DNA of 64,000 nt from contig CAZOGW010000001.1 of the NCBI GenBank assembly GCA_964579415.1, forward strand, positions 24,271 to 88,270, read 5' to 3'. The notes under the pieces were generated by a model. The model was not told where the DNA came from. It was given only the letters and a program-made list of their open reading frames with translations, and searched no databases. The first letter of the stretch is position 1. Each line of letters begins with the position of its first letter. Of the stretch, positions 32,257 to 40,460 are shown one piece after another. Source of the stretch: CAZOGW01 sp964579415. Its GTDB lineage: Bacteria > Actinomycetota > Acidimicrobiia > Spongiisociales > UBA5794. Position numbers and translations under genes: made by a program.

Positions 32257-33227
32257 CCGTACGACTCCTCGTAGAGGAAGCAACGCACCTTGTGCCGGGG
32301 GGAGACCTCGGCGAGCTGGGGGTCCTCGGTGAGGCAGACTTCGAGCCCGGCCTGGACCCGGGCGGCGCACCGGTCGGCGAAGCGGCATCCCTTGCCCACG
32401 TCGATGAGATTGGGCACCGTGCCCGGGATGACGGCGAGCTCGTCCTTGACCGCGCCCAGTACGGGGATGGAGCCGATCAGCCCCTGCGTGTAGGGGTGCT
32501 TGGGGTCGGCGAACAGCTCGCGGACGTCGGCCTCCTCCACGATCTGACCGGCGTACATGACCGCCACCCGGTGCGCCATCTCGGCGACGACGCCGAGGTC
32601 GTGGGTGATGAGGATGACAGCGGTGCGCCGCTTCTGTTNNNNNNNNNNGAGGAGCGCCGGGTCGCAGGCGAGCGCCATGGCGATCATCACCCGCTGCGCC
32701 ATCCCTCCAGACATCTCGTGCGGGTAGGCCCGCGCCCGGCGCTGCGGGTCGGGGATCCCCACCGCCTTCAACATCTCGGCGGTGCGCTCGTCGCGCATCT
32801 CCTTCTTCCAGTCGCGGTGCAGTTCGAACACCTCGGAGATCTGTGCCCCGACCCGAACCACCGGGTTCAGCGAGGAGGTGGGTTGCTGGAAGATCATCGA
32901 CATGTGCTCGCCGCGCAGCTTGGAGAGCTCCTTCTGCGAGAGGTCGCTGATCTCCCGCCCGTCGAAGCGCACCGAGCCGGAGACGATGCGACCCGGCTTG
33001 GGTACCAGGCCCATGATCGACAGCGACGTCACCGACTTGCCGCAGCCCGACTCACCGACCACGCCGAGCACTTCCCCGCGATCGACGTGAAAGTCGACGC
33101 CGTCCACCGCCTGGACCACGCCGGAGCGGGTGAAGAAGTGCGTCTTGAGGTCGGTGACCTCGAGCAGGTGGCCCTCGGAGGGGTCGGGTGCCGTCGCCGG
33201 CTGCGGGGTGGGGGTTTCGACTGTCAT
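32253..33227 (-). CDS. oppD: Oligopeptide/dipeptide ABC transporter ATPase (OppD-like), contains gap
   Basis: First ATPase of the peptide importer. Walker A GESGCGKSV, Q-loop MIFQQPTSSLNPV and signature MSGGMAQRVMIAMAL are present, as are the H-loop ITHDLGVVAEM and the Cys-containing C-terminal domain (GKGCRFADRCAARV). Ten N at 32639-32648 replace the segment between CDPALL and KRRTAV. In relatives this holds Walker B/D-loop (ADEPTTALD) and some 25 residues. The frame happens to stay open, but the true gene is longer than drawn. It overlaps oppC and oppF by 4 bp each. Confidence 0.92.
   Translation of the reverse strand: MTVETPTPQPATAPDPSEGHLLEVTDLKTHFFTRSGVVQAVDGVDFHVDRGEVLGVVGESGCGKSVTSLSIMGLVPKPGRIVSGSVRFDGREISDLSQKELSKLRGEHMSMIFQQPTSSLNPVVRVGAQISEVFELHRDWKKEMRDERTAEMLKAVGIPDPQRRARAYPHEMSGGMAQRVMIAMALACDPALLXXXXQKRRTAVILITHDLGVVAEMAHRVAVMYAGQIVEEADVRELFADPKHPYTQGLIGSIPVLGAVKDELAVIPGTVPNLIDVGKGCRFADRCAARVQAGLEVCLTEDPQLAEVSPRHKVRCFLYEESYG
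32639..32648. other. Assembly gap (10 N) inside oppD
   Basis: Ten N stand where ABC ATPases carry Walker B and the D-loop. About 25 residues are expected between CDPALL and the KRRTAVILITHD segment but only four codons fit, so the gap is under-sized by roughly 60-70 bp. Confidence 0.95.
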
Positions 33228-34201
33228 TCGTTGAGCGAGGGATCGAGGGCGTCACGGAGGCCGTCACCGAGAAGGTTGAAGCCGAGCACGGTGATGATGA
33301 TGGCGAGACCGGGGAAGATCATCAGGTGGGGGGCGGTGAACACCCGCGCCCGCTCCTGGGCCAGCATGGCTCCCCATTCCGGGGTCGGGGGCTGGGCGCC
33401 CAGGCCGAGGAACCCCAGAGCCGCAGCTTCGAGGATGGCGCCGGCGATGCCCAGCGTGCCGAGGACCACCAGGGGGGTGAGTGCGTTGGGGATGATGCGG
33501 CCGAAGAGGATGCGCCACCCCGAGGCTCCCAGCGCCAGCGACGCGGCCACGTAGTCGATCTCCTTGATGGACAGCACCGAGGCGCGCATCACTCTGGCGT
33601 ACTGCGGGATGGCGACGATGGCGATGGCGAGCAGGGCGTTGCGGATGCCGGGACCGAGCACGAACACGATGGCGATGGCGAGGATCAGCGAGGGGAACCC
33701 GAGCACCACGTCCATGATGCGCATCAGGGTGTTGTCGATCCAGCCGCTGACGAACCCGGCGACGGCACCGAGGGTGGCGCCCACCAGGATCGCCAGGAGC
33801 ACGGTGCTGAACCCCAGCGGCAGGCTCACCCGGGCGCCGAGGACCACCCGGCTGAACATGTCGCGCACGTTGCCGTCGAGGCCCATCAGGTGCTGGGTGG
33901 TCTCGCAGCCGAAGGCGTTCACGCACGGCGGCGCCCACCGTTCGGCGCCCGGCTCGCCGATGAACTGGAGATCCATCGGGTAGGGGGCGATAAGCGGGGC
34001 GAAGACGGCCACCAGGATCATGAAGGTGACCAGCCCGAGGCCGACCATGCCCAGCTTGCGGCGGTAGAAGCGGCGCAGGGCGATCCGCCAGACCGACGTC
34101 GGGCGGGACAGCAGGCCGGCGGCCTCTGCCTCGGCCTCGTTGGTCTCGGCGGCCTCGATGGGGTCGGGAACGGGCGGGATGGGGACTTCTTGCGGGGTCA
34201 T
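33224..34201 (-). CDS. oppC: Peptide ABC transporter permease (OppC-like)
   Basis: Inner-membrane permease of 325 residues with an N-terminal OppC_N region (WRIALRRFYRRKLGMVGLGL). The next part is an external loop containing two cysteines (CVNAFGCETTQHLMG, where the family usually has just HxxG). The BPD_transp_1 domain has about six membrane segments, and the EAA loop is EIDYVAASLALGASGWRIL. Near the end are LGFLGLGAQPPTPEWGAML and LGFNLLGDGLRDALDP, typical of OppC. It overlaps oppB and oppD by 4 bp. Confidence 0.94.
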   Translation of the reverse strand: MTPQEVPIPPVPDPIEAAETNEAEAEAAGLLSRPTSVWRIALRRFYRRKLGMVGLGLVTFMILVAVFAPLIAPYPMDLQFIGEPGAERWAPPCVNAFGCETTQHLMGLDGNVRDMFSRVVLGARVSLPLGFSTVLLAILVGATLGAVAGFVSGWIDNTLMRIMDVVLGFPSLILAIAIVFVLGPGIRNALLAIAIVAIPQYARVMRASVLSIKEIDYVAASLALGASGWRILFGRIIPNALTPLVVLGTLGIAGAILEAAALGFLGLGAQPPTPEWGAMLAQERARVFTAPHLMIFPGLAIIITVLGFNLLGDGLRDALDPSLNE

Positions 34202-35277
34202 TCGATGCGCACCCTCGGGTCGAGGTAGCCGTAGGAGACGTCGACGACGAGGTTGACCAGCACGTAGGTGGCCGCGATCACCACGGTGAAGCCTTGGATG
34301 ATGGGGAAGTCACGTGCCGATATGCCCTCGAACAGGGCGGTGCCGACACCGGCGAGCCCGAAGACCGTCTCGGTGAGCACTGCCCCGCCGAGCAGGCCGC
34401 CCAACTGGAGGCCGATGATGGTGACGACGGGGAGCATGGCGTTGCGCAGGGCGTGGGACCGTACCACGCGACGCTCACTGGCGCCCTTGGCCCGCGCGGT
34501 GCGGATGTAGTCCTTCTGGGTCACGTCGAGCAGGGAGGAGCGGGTCATGCGGGCGATAATCGCCATCGGGATGGTGGCCAGGGTGATGGCGGGCAGGATG
34601 AGGTGCCTGATGGAATCCGTCCACACCTCCCACTGGAAACTGATCATGGCGTTGGTGGTCACCATGTTGGCCACGAACTGCTGGCCGGAAGCGACGACGC
34701 CGTTCTCCGACAGCTCCCATCCCCACACCTCGTAGAACGGCAGCGGCCGCATCCCGGCGGTGAGCCGTCCGGTGGGGGGTAAGAAGAACGGTGTGTCGCG
34801 CAGGATGCTGGAAAAGAGGTAGGCGAGGAGCATCCCCAGCCAGAAGATGGGCATGGAGACTCCCACGTTGGCGACCGCCATGGCTCCCATGTCGACGGCG
34901 GAGTTGTGGCGGCGGGCGGCGACGATGCCGAGCGGGATGCCGATGATGATGGCGATGGTGAGCGCCGCCATGGTGAGCTCCAGGGTCACCGGGAGGCGCT
35001 CGAGGAGCATGGTGGAGATGGGGCGGGAGAAGCGGATCGATTCCCCGAAGTTCCCCGTGAAGACGTCGCCGAGGTAGAGGCCCAGTTGGACCGGGATGGA
35101 GCGGTCCAGCCCGTTGGCCGCATTGAACTGCTCACACTGCTCGGCGGTGGCCCGCTCGCCCAGCATGGCGGTGCACGGTTCCCCCGGGAGCAGGCGGATG
35201 AGGATGAAGACCGCTACCAGCACTCCGAGGAGCACCGGGATGGCGATCAACAGGCGGCGGATGATGTAAGCGATCAT
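34198..35277 (-). CDS. oppB: Peptide ABC transporter permease (OppB-like)
   Basis: Permease of 359 residues. It starts with MIAYIIRRLLIAIPVLLGVL, the OppB N-terminal membrane helix, followed by RLLPGEPC and GLDRSIPVQLGLYL. The EAA loop is KDYIRTARAKGASERRVVRS and the end is VDVSYGYLDPRVRIE. Extra external residues around 165-215 (PTGRLTAGMRPLPFYEVWGW) form a longer loop than usual. A 14-bp hairpin lies 9 nt before its start codon and no Shine-Dalgarno is visible. Confidence 0.94.
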   Translation of the reverse strand: MIAYIIRRLLIAIPVLLGVLVAVFILIRLLPGEPCTAMLGERATAEQCEQFNAANGLDRSIPVQLGLYLGDVFTGNFGESIRFSRPISTMLLERLPVTLELTMAALTIAIIIGIPLGIVAARRHNSAVDMGAMAVANVGVSMPIFWLGMLLAYLFSSILRDTPFFLPPTGRLTAGMRPLPFYEVWGWELSENGVVASGQQFVANMVTTNAMISFQWEVWTDSIRHLILPAITLATIPMAIIARMTRSSLLDVTQKDYIRTARAKGASERRVVRSHALRNAMLPVVTIIGLQLGGLLGGAVLTETVFGLAGVGTALFEGISARDFPIIQGFTVVIAATYVLVNLVVDVSYGYLDPRVRIE

Positions 35278-35286
35278 GGTGTGGAT

Positions 35287-35318
35287 GTGGGGGTGGCCGG
35301 AGGACCGGCCACCCCCAC
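35287..35318 (-). promoter_or_regulatory. Intercistronic hairpin between substrate-binding and permease genes
   Basis: Perfect 14-bp stem GTGGGGGTGGCCGG/CCGGCCACCCCCAC with a 4-nt loop, 9 nt upstream of the oppB ATG. There is no following T-run. Such stem-loops commonly protect the upstream mRNA or attenuate read-through so that more binding protein than permease is made. Confidence 0.65.
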
Positions 35319-35345
35319 TGGTTCACGCGGGGTGCGCCTCGGCGC

Positions 35346-37082
35346 CTACCCCTCTGCGTTCATCAACCCACCCCACAGGTAGCCGAAGTACTCGAACACA
35401 CCGGTGTTGCCCACGTGCAGCGGGTTCGATGCGTCGATACCGAGCGACCACGAGGCGACGACGTCGATGGCGTCGAAGGCCGACCCGTCATGGAAGCTGA
35501 CACCCTGACGCAGGGTGCAGGTCCACACGGTGCCGTCGTCGTTCGGTTCGCAGGACTCGGCCAGCTTCGGGATCACGGCCCCGTCGAGGCCGTAGCCGTA
35601 CAGGGACTCGAGGACCTGCTCGCAGGCCGACAGCGACTCGCCGTCGGTCTCGTCGGCGCAGAACAGGGAGATGGGCTCGGCGTTCTGGGTGAACACCAGC
35701 GTGTCGCCCTCAGGCTGCATCGAGGCGAACTGCGGAGCACCGACCGGCGGCACCTGGGCGTTGCCCACGGTGGCCACGGCGGCGTCGGCGGCGGCGCCGT
35801 TGGCGATCGGGACCATCGGCACCAGCTCACGGATGGCGTTGTTGGCCTCCACGTAGATCGGCTCGGCATCCGCCGGGTCGGGAGTGGCGCCACCCAGAGC
35901 CAGCGGCTCGGTGATGGACGGGTCCATCTCGCCGAACTGGATGTTCTGACCACCGAAGTGGAAGTCGAGGAAGTTGGTGACGTGCGGGTAGTCGGCGCCC
36001 CACCCGAGGAGGTGGAGACCGTCGTGCAGGCCCGCGGCGTTGTTCTCGAGGAACGCACCGGACTCCTGGATCTCGATCTCGGCGGTGATGCCGAGGTTCT
36101 CAGCGAGCTGGGTCTGGATCTCCTGGGCCACCACGGGCGGCTCGGGCAGGTAGACCCGGAACACGTCACGCAGGAAGATGGTGGTCTCGAACCCGTCGGG
36201 GAAGCCGGCCTCTGCGAGCAGGGCGCGCCCAGCCTCGGGATCGAACTGGTACCACGGTTCACCGACGCAGGCGTTCTCGATCGAGCACGGCGTGAAGAAA
36301 TCGGACACCGTCGACCCGGTCGGGTAGTAGGTGTCGATGATCCGCTGCCGGTCGATGCCCATGGCAATCGCCTGACGGACGCGGAGGTCGTCGAACGGCG
36401 GGTGCGTGTTGTTCATGCCCACGTAGAACACGTTCGGGTTCAGGTCGGGCAGCAGCACCAGGTTGGGGTCACCCTCGATGGTGGGGTAGTCGCTTGCCGC
36501 CAGGTTGGTGACGAACTGCGACGTGCCGCTCTGGAGCTCCAGGATTCGGGCCGTGCTCTCCGTGGCCCAGCGGAACACCAGCGTCGAGAACGACGGCGGA
36601 GTTCCCCAGTAGTCCTCGTTGGCGGTGAAGACGATCTCCGAGCCGCGGGACCAGCTATCCAGCTTCCACGGACCGGTACCGATCGGGTTCTCCAGCGGGG
36701 AGCCGCCGGATGCCTCGAGGTGCTCGGACGGCTGGATGGCGAACGGGATGAACGCCAACTTGGCGAGGAATGCCGGGTCGGGCGAGCACAGGGTGAACAC
36801 GACCTCGAACTCGCCGGTGGCCTCGATCGACTGGATCTTGCCGCCGTAGTCGCAGCTCTCGACCCCGACGGAGGCGAGCGACTCGGTGGGCGGGGCCTCG
36901 GTGTCGTCGGTTCCGGCCGTCGTGTCAGGAGCCGCGGTGGTGTCGGCGGCCGCGGTCGTATCGGGCGCCGCGGTCGTCGCTTCGGGGGTGCCAGTGGTGT
37001 CTGTCGGCTCGTCCTCGCCGCCACAGGCGGCGGCAACGAGCGCTAGCAGCATCATTACCACTAGCCAGCGGAATCGCTTCAT
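35346..37082 (-). CDS. Circularly permuted family 5 substrate-binding lipoprotein
   Basis: Peptide/solute-binding lipoprotein of the importer, 578 residues. It has a lipoprotein signal (LLALVAAAC, lipidated Cys20) and a Thr/Ala/Asp-rich linker to about residue 65. Family order is altered. The chain starts with the region normally after ~120 residues (EATGEFEVVFTLCSPDPAFL, then GTGPWKLDSWSRGSEIVFTA) and runs to the normal C-terminus (ELVPMVPIANGAA). It then continues into the normal N-terminal segment: GDTLVFTQNAEPISL, KLAESCEPNDDGTVWTCTLR and GVSFHDGSAFDAIDVVASW. Extra cysteine pairs may tie the new ends. The strong GGAAGGGATC site and downstream hairpin suggest high expression. Confidence 0.9.
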   Translation of the reverse strand: MKRFRWLVVMMLLALVAAACGGEDEPTDTTGTPEATTAAPDTTAAADTTAAPDTTAGTDDTEAPPTESLASVGVESCDYGGKIQSIEATGEFEVVFTLCSPDPAFLAKLAFIPFAIQPSEHLEASGGSPLENPIGTGPWKLDSWSRGSEIVFTANEDYWGTPPSFSTLVFRWATESTARILELQSGTSQFVTNLAASDYPTIEGDPNLVLLPDLNPNVFYVGMNNTHPPFDDLRVRQAIAMGIDRQRIIDTYYPTGSTVSDFFTPCSIENACVGEPWYQFDPEAGRALLAEAGFPDGFETTIFLRDVFRVYLPEPPVVAQEIQTQLAENLGITAEIEIQESGAFLENNAAGLHDGLHLLGWGADYPHVTNFLDFHFGGQNIQFGEMDPSITEPLALGGATPDPADAEPIYVEANNAIRELVPMVPIANGAAADAAVATVGNAQVPPVGAPQFASMQPEGDTLVFTQNAEPISLFCADETDGESLSACEQVLESLYGYGLDGAVIPKLAESCEPNDDGTVWTCTLRQGVSFHDGSAFDAIDVVASWSLGIDASNPLHVGNTGVFEYFGYLWGGLMNAEG

Positions 37083-37122
37083 AAAAGATCCCTTCCTTCT
37101 CTCCTGTTAAGGGTGACGATCT

Positions 37123-37147
37123 CGCGACTCGGTTGGGCAGAGTCGCG
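37123..37147 (-). promoter_or_regulatory. Leader hairpin upstream of binding-protein gene
   Basis: Inverted repeat CGCGACTC/GAGTCGCG (8-bp stem, 9-nt loop) in the untranslated region about 40-65 nt before the binding-protein start. It could be an operator or an RNA leader structure. No riboswitch class is recognised. Confidence 0.4.
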
Positions 37148-37319
37148 CGTTCGCTCACCATCACGCTAATCGCCGCGGACCCGCCGCGCATAGTCGCGTG
37201 TGGTGTCCGCTTCGGGCCAGGGCGGCGGGCACGTGCTCAGTCCCGGTACTTCCGTACAATGCAGCGGTACCCGAGGAGCCGGGGCCTCCTTGAAGTGGGC
37301 GGCCCGACGTGGAGACAGA

Positions 37320-38243
37320 GTGACAGACCGCTACGACCCCAACGATCCGCTCGCCGACATCGAGCCCTACCAGACCGGCCCGGTGCGGCAGACCCCGCAG
37401 CACCAACCGGCCCACGGTGGGGGCTACGGCACCACGCCCAACCGGTCGCCGCTGCTGACCGGCCTGGTGCTGGCGCTGCTGCTGGTGGTGGTGAGCATCG
37501 CCCTCTTCCAACTCCTCGGGGCCGACGGCGACGAGGTCGCCGGATCCACCCAGCCCCCCGCCGACACGGGCGTCCCCGGCACCACGCTCGCCGGCGAGGA
37601 AGGTGACGGCTCCACCACCGCCCCCGACGACTCAGGTGCCGAGACGACCGAGACCGAATCCACGCTGGCCGATGGCAATGGCGGGACGTCTGTGGAGACC
37701 GGCGCCGGCCAGCCCTACGAGGCCGTAGGCGACCCCATCCCCGTGGCCAACCTGCAGCTCGCGGTCGACGGCGTCGGCGAGATCCAGTTCGGTACCCCGG
37801 CCGAGTCCGCCATCGGGCGCCTGGTGTCCAGCCTGGGCGAACCCGAGTCCGACACCGGGGTCCAGGTCTCCGACGGTACCTGGGGAACGTGCGCCGGGGA
37901 GAGCGAGCGCATCGTGCGCTGGGGACCGTTCGCCGCCATCGTCGCCGTCGACCCCGACGGCACCGAGACGTTCGCCGGCTACCGCTTCGACCTCTCCTAC
38001 GGGCTGAGCCAGCCGGCGGTGGACATGGCGACCCTGAGCGGCCTGCAGGCGGGCGAGTCCTACCGCCGCCTCGGCCAGATCTACGAAGGTTTCGAGATCA
38101 CCCAGGAACAGGACGACGACCTCGGCGGCCTGGTGTGGAAGCTGAGCAGCACCAACACCGGCAACCTCCTCCTCTGGGGACCTCTCACCGCCGAAGAAAC
38201 CGTGAGAGGCATCTACGCGCCCGACGCCTGTGGACGGTTCTGA
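37320..38243 (+). CDS. Single-pass membrane protein with undescribed external domain
   Basis: No named family. The GTG start at 37320 has GGAG 5 nt upstream. The 307-residue protein has a ~44-residue Pro/Gln/His-rich cytoplasmic N-terminus, one membrane segment (about 45-67), a Thr/Glu/Asp-rich stalk and a C-terminal domain (about 135-307). The domain contains VGEIQFGTPAESAIGRLVSS, TWGTCAGESERIVRWGPFAA, ATLSGLQAGESYRRLGQIYE and LLLWGPLTAEETVRGIYAP. The same pattern ends the protein at 27189-29069. Two cysteines (GTCAG and DACGRF) could form a disulfide. Probably an envelope protein. Confidence 0.75.
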   Translation: MTDRYDPNDPLADIEPYQTGPVRQTPQHQPAHGGGYGTTPNRSPLLTGLVLALLLVVVSIALFQLLGADGDEVAGSTQPPADTGVPGTTLAGEEGDGSTTAPDDSGAETTETESTLADGNGGTSVETGAGQPYEAVGDPIPVANLQLAVDGVGEIQFGTPAESAIGRLVSSLGEPESDTGVQVSDGTWGTCAGESERIVRWGPFAAIVAVDPDGTETFAGYRFDLSYGLSQPAVDMATLSGLQAGESYRRLGQIYEGFEITQEQDDDLGGLVWKLSSTNTGNLLLWGPLTAEETVRGIYAPDACGRF

Positions 38244-38418
38244 CGTATTCCGTATTCCGTATTCCGTATCACGTATTACGCCTAGCGTCCCAACGCCGAG
38301 TCTCGGACCCTCCCGACCTGATCCAACCGCCACCCTCCCTGCCAAAGCACCCGCAACGCGTTCACCCTTCTTCCCGTGATACGTGATACGTGATACGTAG
38401 TACATAATACGTAGTACG
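38244..38418. repeat. Intergenic heptamer-repeat element F, variant units
   Basis: Left arm 38244-38280 has units of GTATTCC followed by GTATCAC and GTATTAC, starting right after the TGA stop. Right arm 38375-38418 has three ACGTGAT units, then GTAGTACATAATACGTAGTAC. The arms are inverted with ~95 bp between them. They lie between two genes on the same strand. Confidence 0.85.
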
Positions 38419-38465
38419 CTTCCCATCAAGATCGCCCCACGGGCCACCGGCTAAGCTCACCCTCC

Positions 38466-39182
38466 ATGAAGAACCGCATCCGGGCCGTGATGTACGGCGC
38501 CACCGCTGGAGCCGTGCTGGGACTGGTGGGCATGGCCGTGGCCGGGGGCCGCTTCGGGCTGGGGGCGGCGGTGGCGGTGCCCGTGGCCGGGGGGACGCTG
38601 GCACGGGGCGTCTTCGTAGCCTCCACCGGCGGGCTGTACCTCATCGTGATCGTGGTCGCGGCACTGGGCGGCCTCCTCGTGGCCGGGGCCACCTTCGCCA
38701 TAGGCACCGAGAGCGAACCGGAGTCCGAGCGCTTCCCGCTCCGCTACCTGCTCCCCGCTGCCGCCTTCGTCAGCGGCGCAGCCGGCTATGTGATCCTCAG
38801 GGCGGGGCTGGGCGGCTGGGGTGACATCCAGGCGGGCGTGTTGACCATCCCCATCATCTCGCTGGTCCTCGTCCTCGCCGTCGCAGGCGCCGTCGCCGGC
38901 GCCGTCACCGCCGATGTGGTCGATCGCCTGGCGCGTCCCAGCCTGCTCGGGCTCGGAGGCAAGGCGTGGCCGACCAGCCCGACGGCACTGATGGGCGAGG
39001 TGGTGCGGGCGATGGGGACGCCGGTGGTGTCCCTGATCCTCATCGCAGGGTTCGCCATCAGCCTGGCCCAGCTTCTTCTCGCCGTCGGGGGCAACGTGGC
39101 GGTGGCGATCTTCTCCGTGGTGGCGGCCCTCATCCTGGGAGTAGCCGCCCTCGCCGCCTACCGCCCCTGGGCGAGAACGTAG
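38466..39182 (+). CDS. Polytopic membrane protein of unknown function
   Basis: No family recognised. The 238-residue protein is very hydrophobic with about six predicted membrane segments: AGAVLGLVGMAVAGG, GGLYLIVIVVAALGGLLVAG, YLLPAAAFVSGAAGYVIL, IPIISLVLVLAVAGAVAGAV, VVSLILIAGFAISLAQLLL and FSVVAALILGVAALAAY. A short charged loop (TESEPESERFPLR) follows the second segment. The stop codon TAG lies at the left edge of repeat element G. It could be a small transporter or assembly factor. Confidence 0.7.
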   Translation: MKNRIRAVMYGATAGAVLGLVGMAVAGGRFGLGAAVAVPVAGGTLARGVFVASTGGLYLIVIVVAALGGLLVAGATFAIGTESEPESERFPLRYLLPAAAFVSGAAGYVILRAGLGGWGDIQAGVLTIPIISLVLVLAVAGAVAGAVTADVVDRLARPSLLGLGGKAWPTSPTALMGEVVRAMGTPVVSLILIAGFAISLAQLLLAVGGNVAVAIFSVVAALILGVAALAAYRPWART

Positions 39183-39231
39183 TATGTACTAGGTACTAGG
39201 TACTAGGTTTGGCGTAGTACTTAGTACTTCC
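39179..39231. repeat. Intergenic heptamer-repeat element G between convergent genes
   Basis: Units of GTATGTACTAGGTACTAGG and TACTAGG on the left and GTAGTACTTAGTACTTCC on the right fill the whole space between two convergent stop codons. The left stop (39180-39182, TAG) lies inside the element and the right one (39231-39233) abuts it. Confidence 0.9.
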
Positions 39232-39542
39232 TAAGCGTCGTCTACCGCCAGCGCCGACCAGGTGCCGTCGTCCAATTCTTCGTAGCGCACTTCTACCGGC
39301 TCGCCGGAGCGGAGGTGGTCGCGCAGATGGCTCAGGTTGGCGGTGCCGTGGAAGAGCACGCCCGCCGCCGGGTGGAAGGTGTGGTCGGTGCCGTCGGGAA
39401 GCCTGAGCACGAACGACTCGACGTTGGTGAGGTCCCCCACCACGTCGATGACCACCCCGGTGACGGTGTCGTCGTCGGTGCCGCTGCACGCGGTCACGCC
39501 GAGGGCGGCAATCAGCATCAGGGCGGCGGCGCGGGCCTTCAC
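39231..39542 (-). CDS. Small lipoprotein of the oxidase operon
   Basis: 103-residue lipoprotein. The GTG start overlaps the ctaG stop (GTGA). Signal MKARAAALMLIAALGVTAC has a good lipobox (GVTAC). The mature part (VVIDVVGDLTNVESFVLRLP, HTFHPAAGVLFHG) looks like a small beta-barrel domain. It ends with VEVRYEELDDGTWSALAV, an OB-fold-like pattern. It is the last gene of the ctaC-D-E-F-G run, so a role in oxidase assembly or copper handling is possible. No metal motif is clear beyond two histidine pairs (DHTFH and HLRDH). Confidence 0.75.
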   Translation of the reverse strand: MKARAAALMLIAALGVTACSGTDDDTVTGVVIDVVGDLTNVESFVLRLPDGTDHTFHPAAGVLFHGTANLSHLRDHLRSGEPVEVRYEELDDGTWSALAVDDA

Positions 39543-40372
39543 GCCGAGGGTTTGACCATGCGCTCGGGCCGGTTGAGTGCCTTCTCGTCCGACCACCAGG
39601 TGAAGAAGACCGCGGCGATGAAGCCCCACAGAACGAACCCGCCGAAGATCTTCATGATGAGGCCCGCCACGATCTGGTCGGTGAGCGGGTCGAGGCCCCA
39701 CAGCCGGGGCAGGGTCTCGTACACCTTGTACAGCGGGGTCTCCCCCAGGGTGAGGAAGCTGGCGGGGATGGTGGGCACCAGCGACTGGAGGAACAGGTAG
39801 CCCATCCGCATGAACGGGGGGAGGCGGGGAAGGTCGGGGATGGGGCCGATCACCGGGAACCACATCAGGACCGAGGTGACGAAGAGGGTGAGGTGGGCGA
39901 TGGCGTGCAGCGGCCGGGAGGTCACCATGGCCTCGACGACGCCGGGAACGTGGAGCAGGCCCAGCACCGCGTTGAACAGGAACAAGGCCACCAGTGGTCG
40001 GGTGAGTACCCGGACCACCGGCATCACCGGCAACAGGAGCTGGCGCATCAGCCACCACGGCGTGCCGTAGATGAGCAGCGGCGCCATCGCGAAGCTGATG
40101 AGCAGGTGCTGCACCATGTGCACCGAATAGAGGCTGTTCTCGCCGATGTCGTGCAGCGGCCACGACGAAGCCAGGAGCAGCATGGCGACACCGGCGCCGA
40201 AGAGCCACCGCTGCCGCCGGGTCACCGCCGGTTCGCCCCGGGGAGCGTAGGCCGGCGCAAGCACCCGCAGCCCGTAGACGTAGCCCACCACCAGCGCCAC
40301 CGCCAGCCCGATCACGTCCCAGTGGACGTGGAACGGCGCCACCTCCGACAACGTCGCAGCAGGATGGTTCAC
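39539..40372 (-). CDS. ctaG: Cytochrome c oxidase assembly protein CtaG (caa3 type)
   Basis: Member of the Caa3_CtaG family, membrane proteins needed for caa3 oxidase assembly in Bacillus. The 277-residue protein has about seven membrane segments and conserved histidines: SSWPLHDIGENSLYSVHMVQHLL, then HVPGVVEAMVTSRPLHAIAH. Proline-rich loops (GPIPDLPRLPPFMRMGYLFL) and an ending VFFTWWSDEKALNRPE are typical. It follows ctaF by 88 bp on the same strand and overlaps the lipoprotein gene by 4 bp. Confidence 0.92.
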   Translation of the reverse strand: MNHPAATLSEVAPFHVHWDVIGLAVALVVGYVYGLRVLAPAYAPRGEPAVTRRQRWLFGAGVAMLLLASSWPLHDIGENSLYSVHMVQHLLISFAMAPLLIYGTPWWLMRQLLLPVMPVVRVLTRPLVALFLFNAVLGLLHVPGVVEAMVTSRPLHAIAHLTLFVTSVLMWFPVIGPIPDLPRLPPFMRMGYLFLQSLVPTIPASFLTLGETPLYKVYETLPRLWGLDPLTDQIVAGLIMKIFGGFVLWGFIAAVFFTWWSDEKALNRPERMVKPSA

Positions 40373-40460
40373 CGCGCCATCCTAGGTTCCACCGGAGACG
40401 GTGCCCGAGGGCCGCCGAGGCGGGCAACTCGACCGGCGCCGAGGGTTGCCGGTCGAACCA

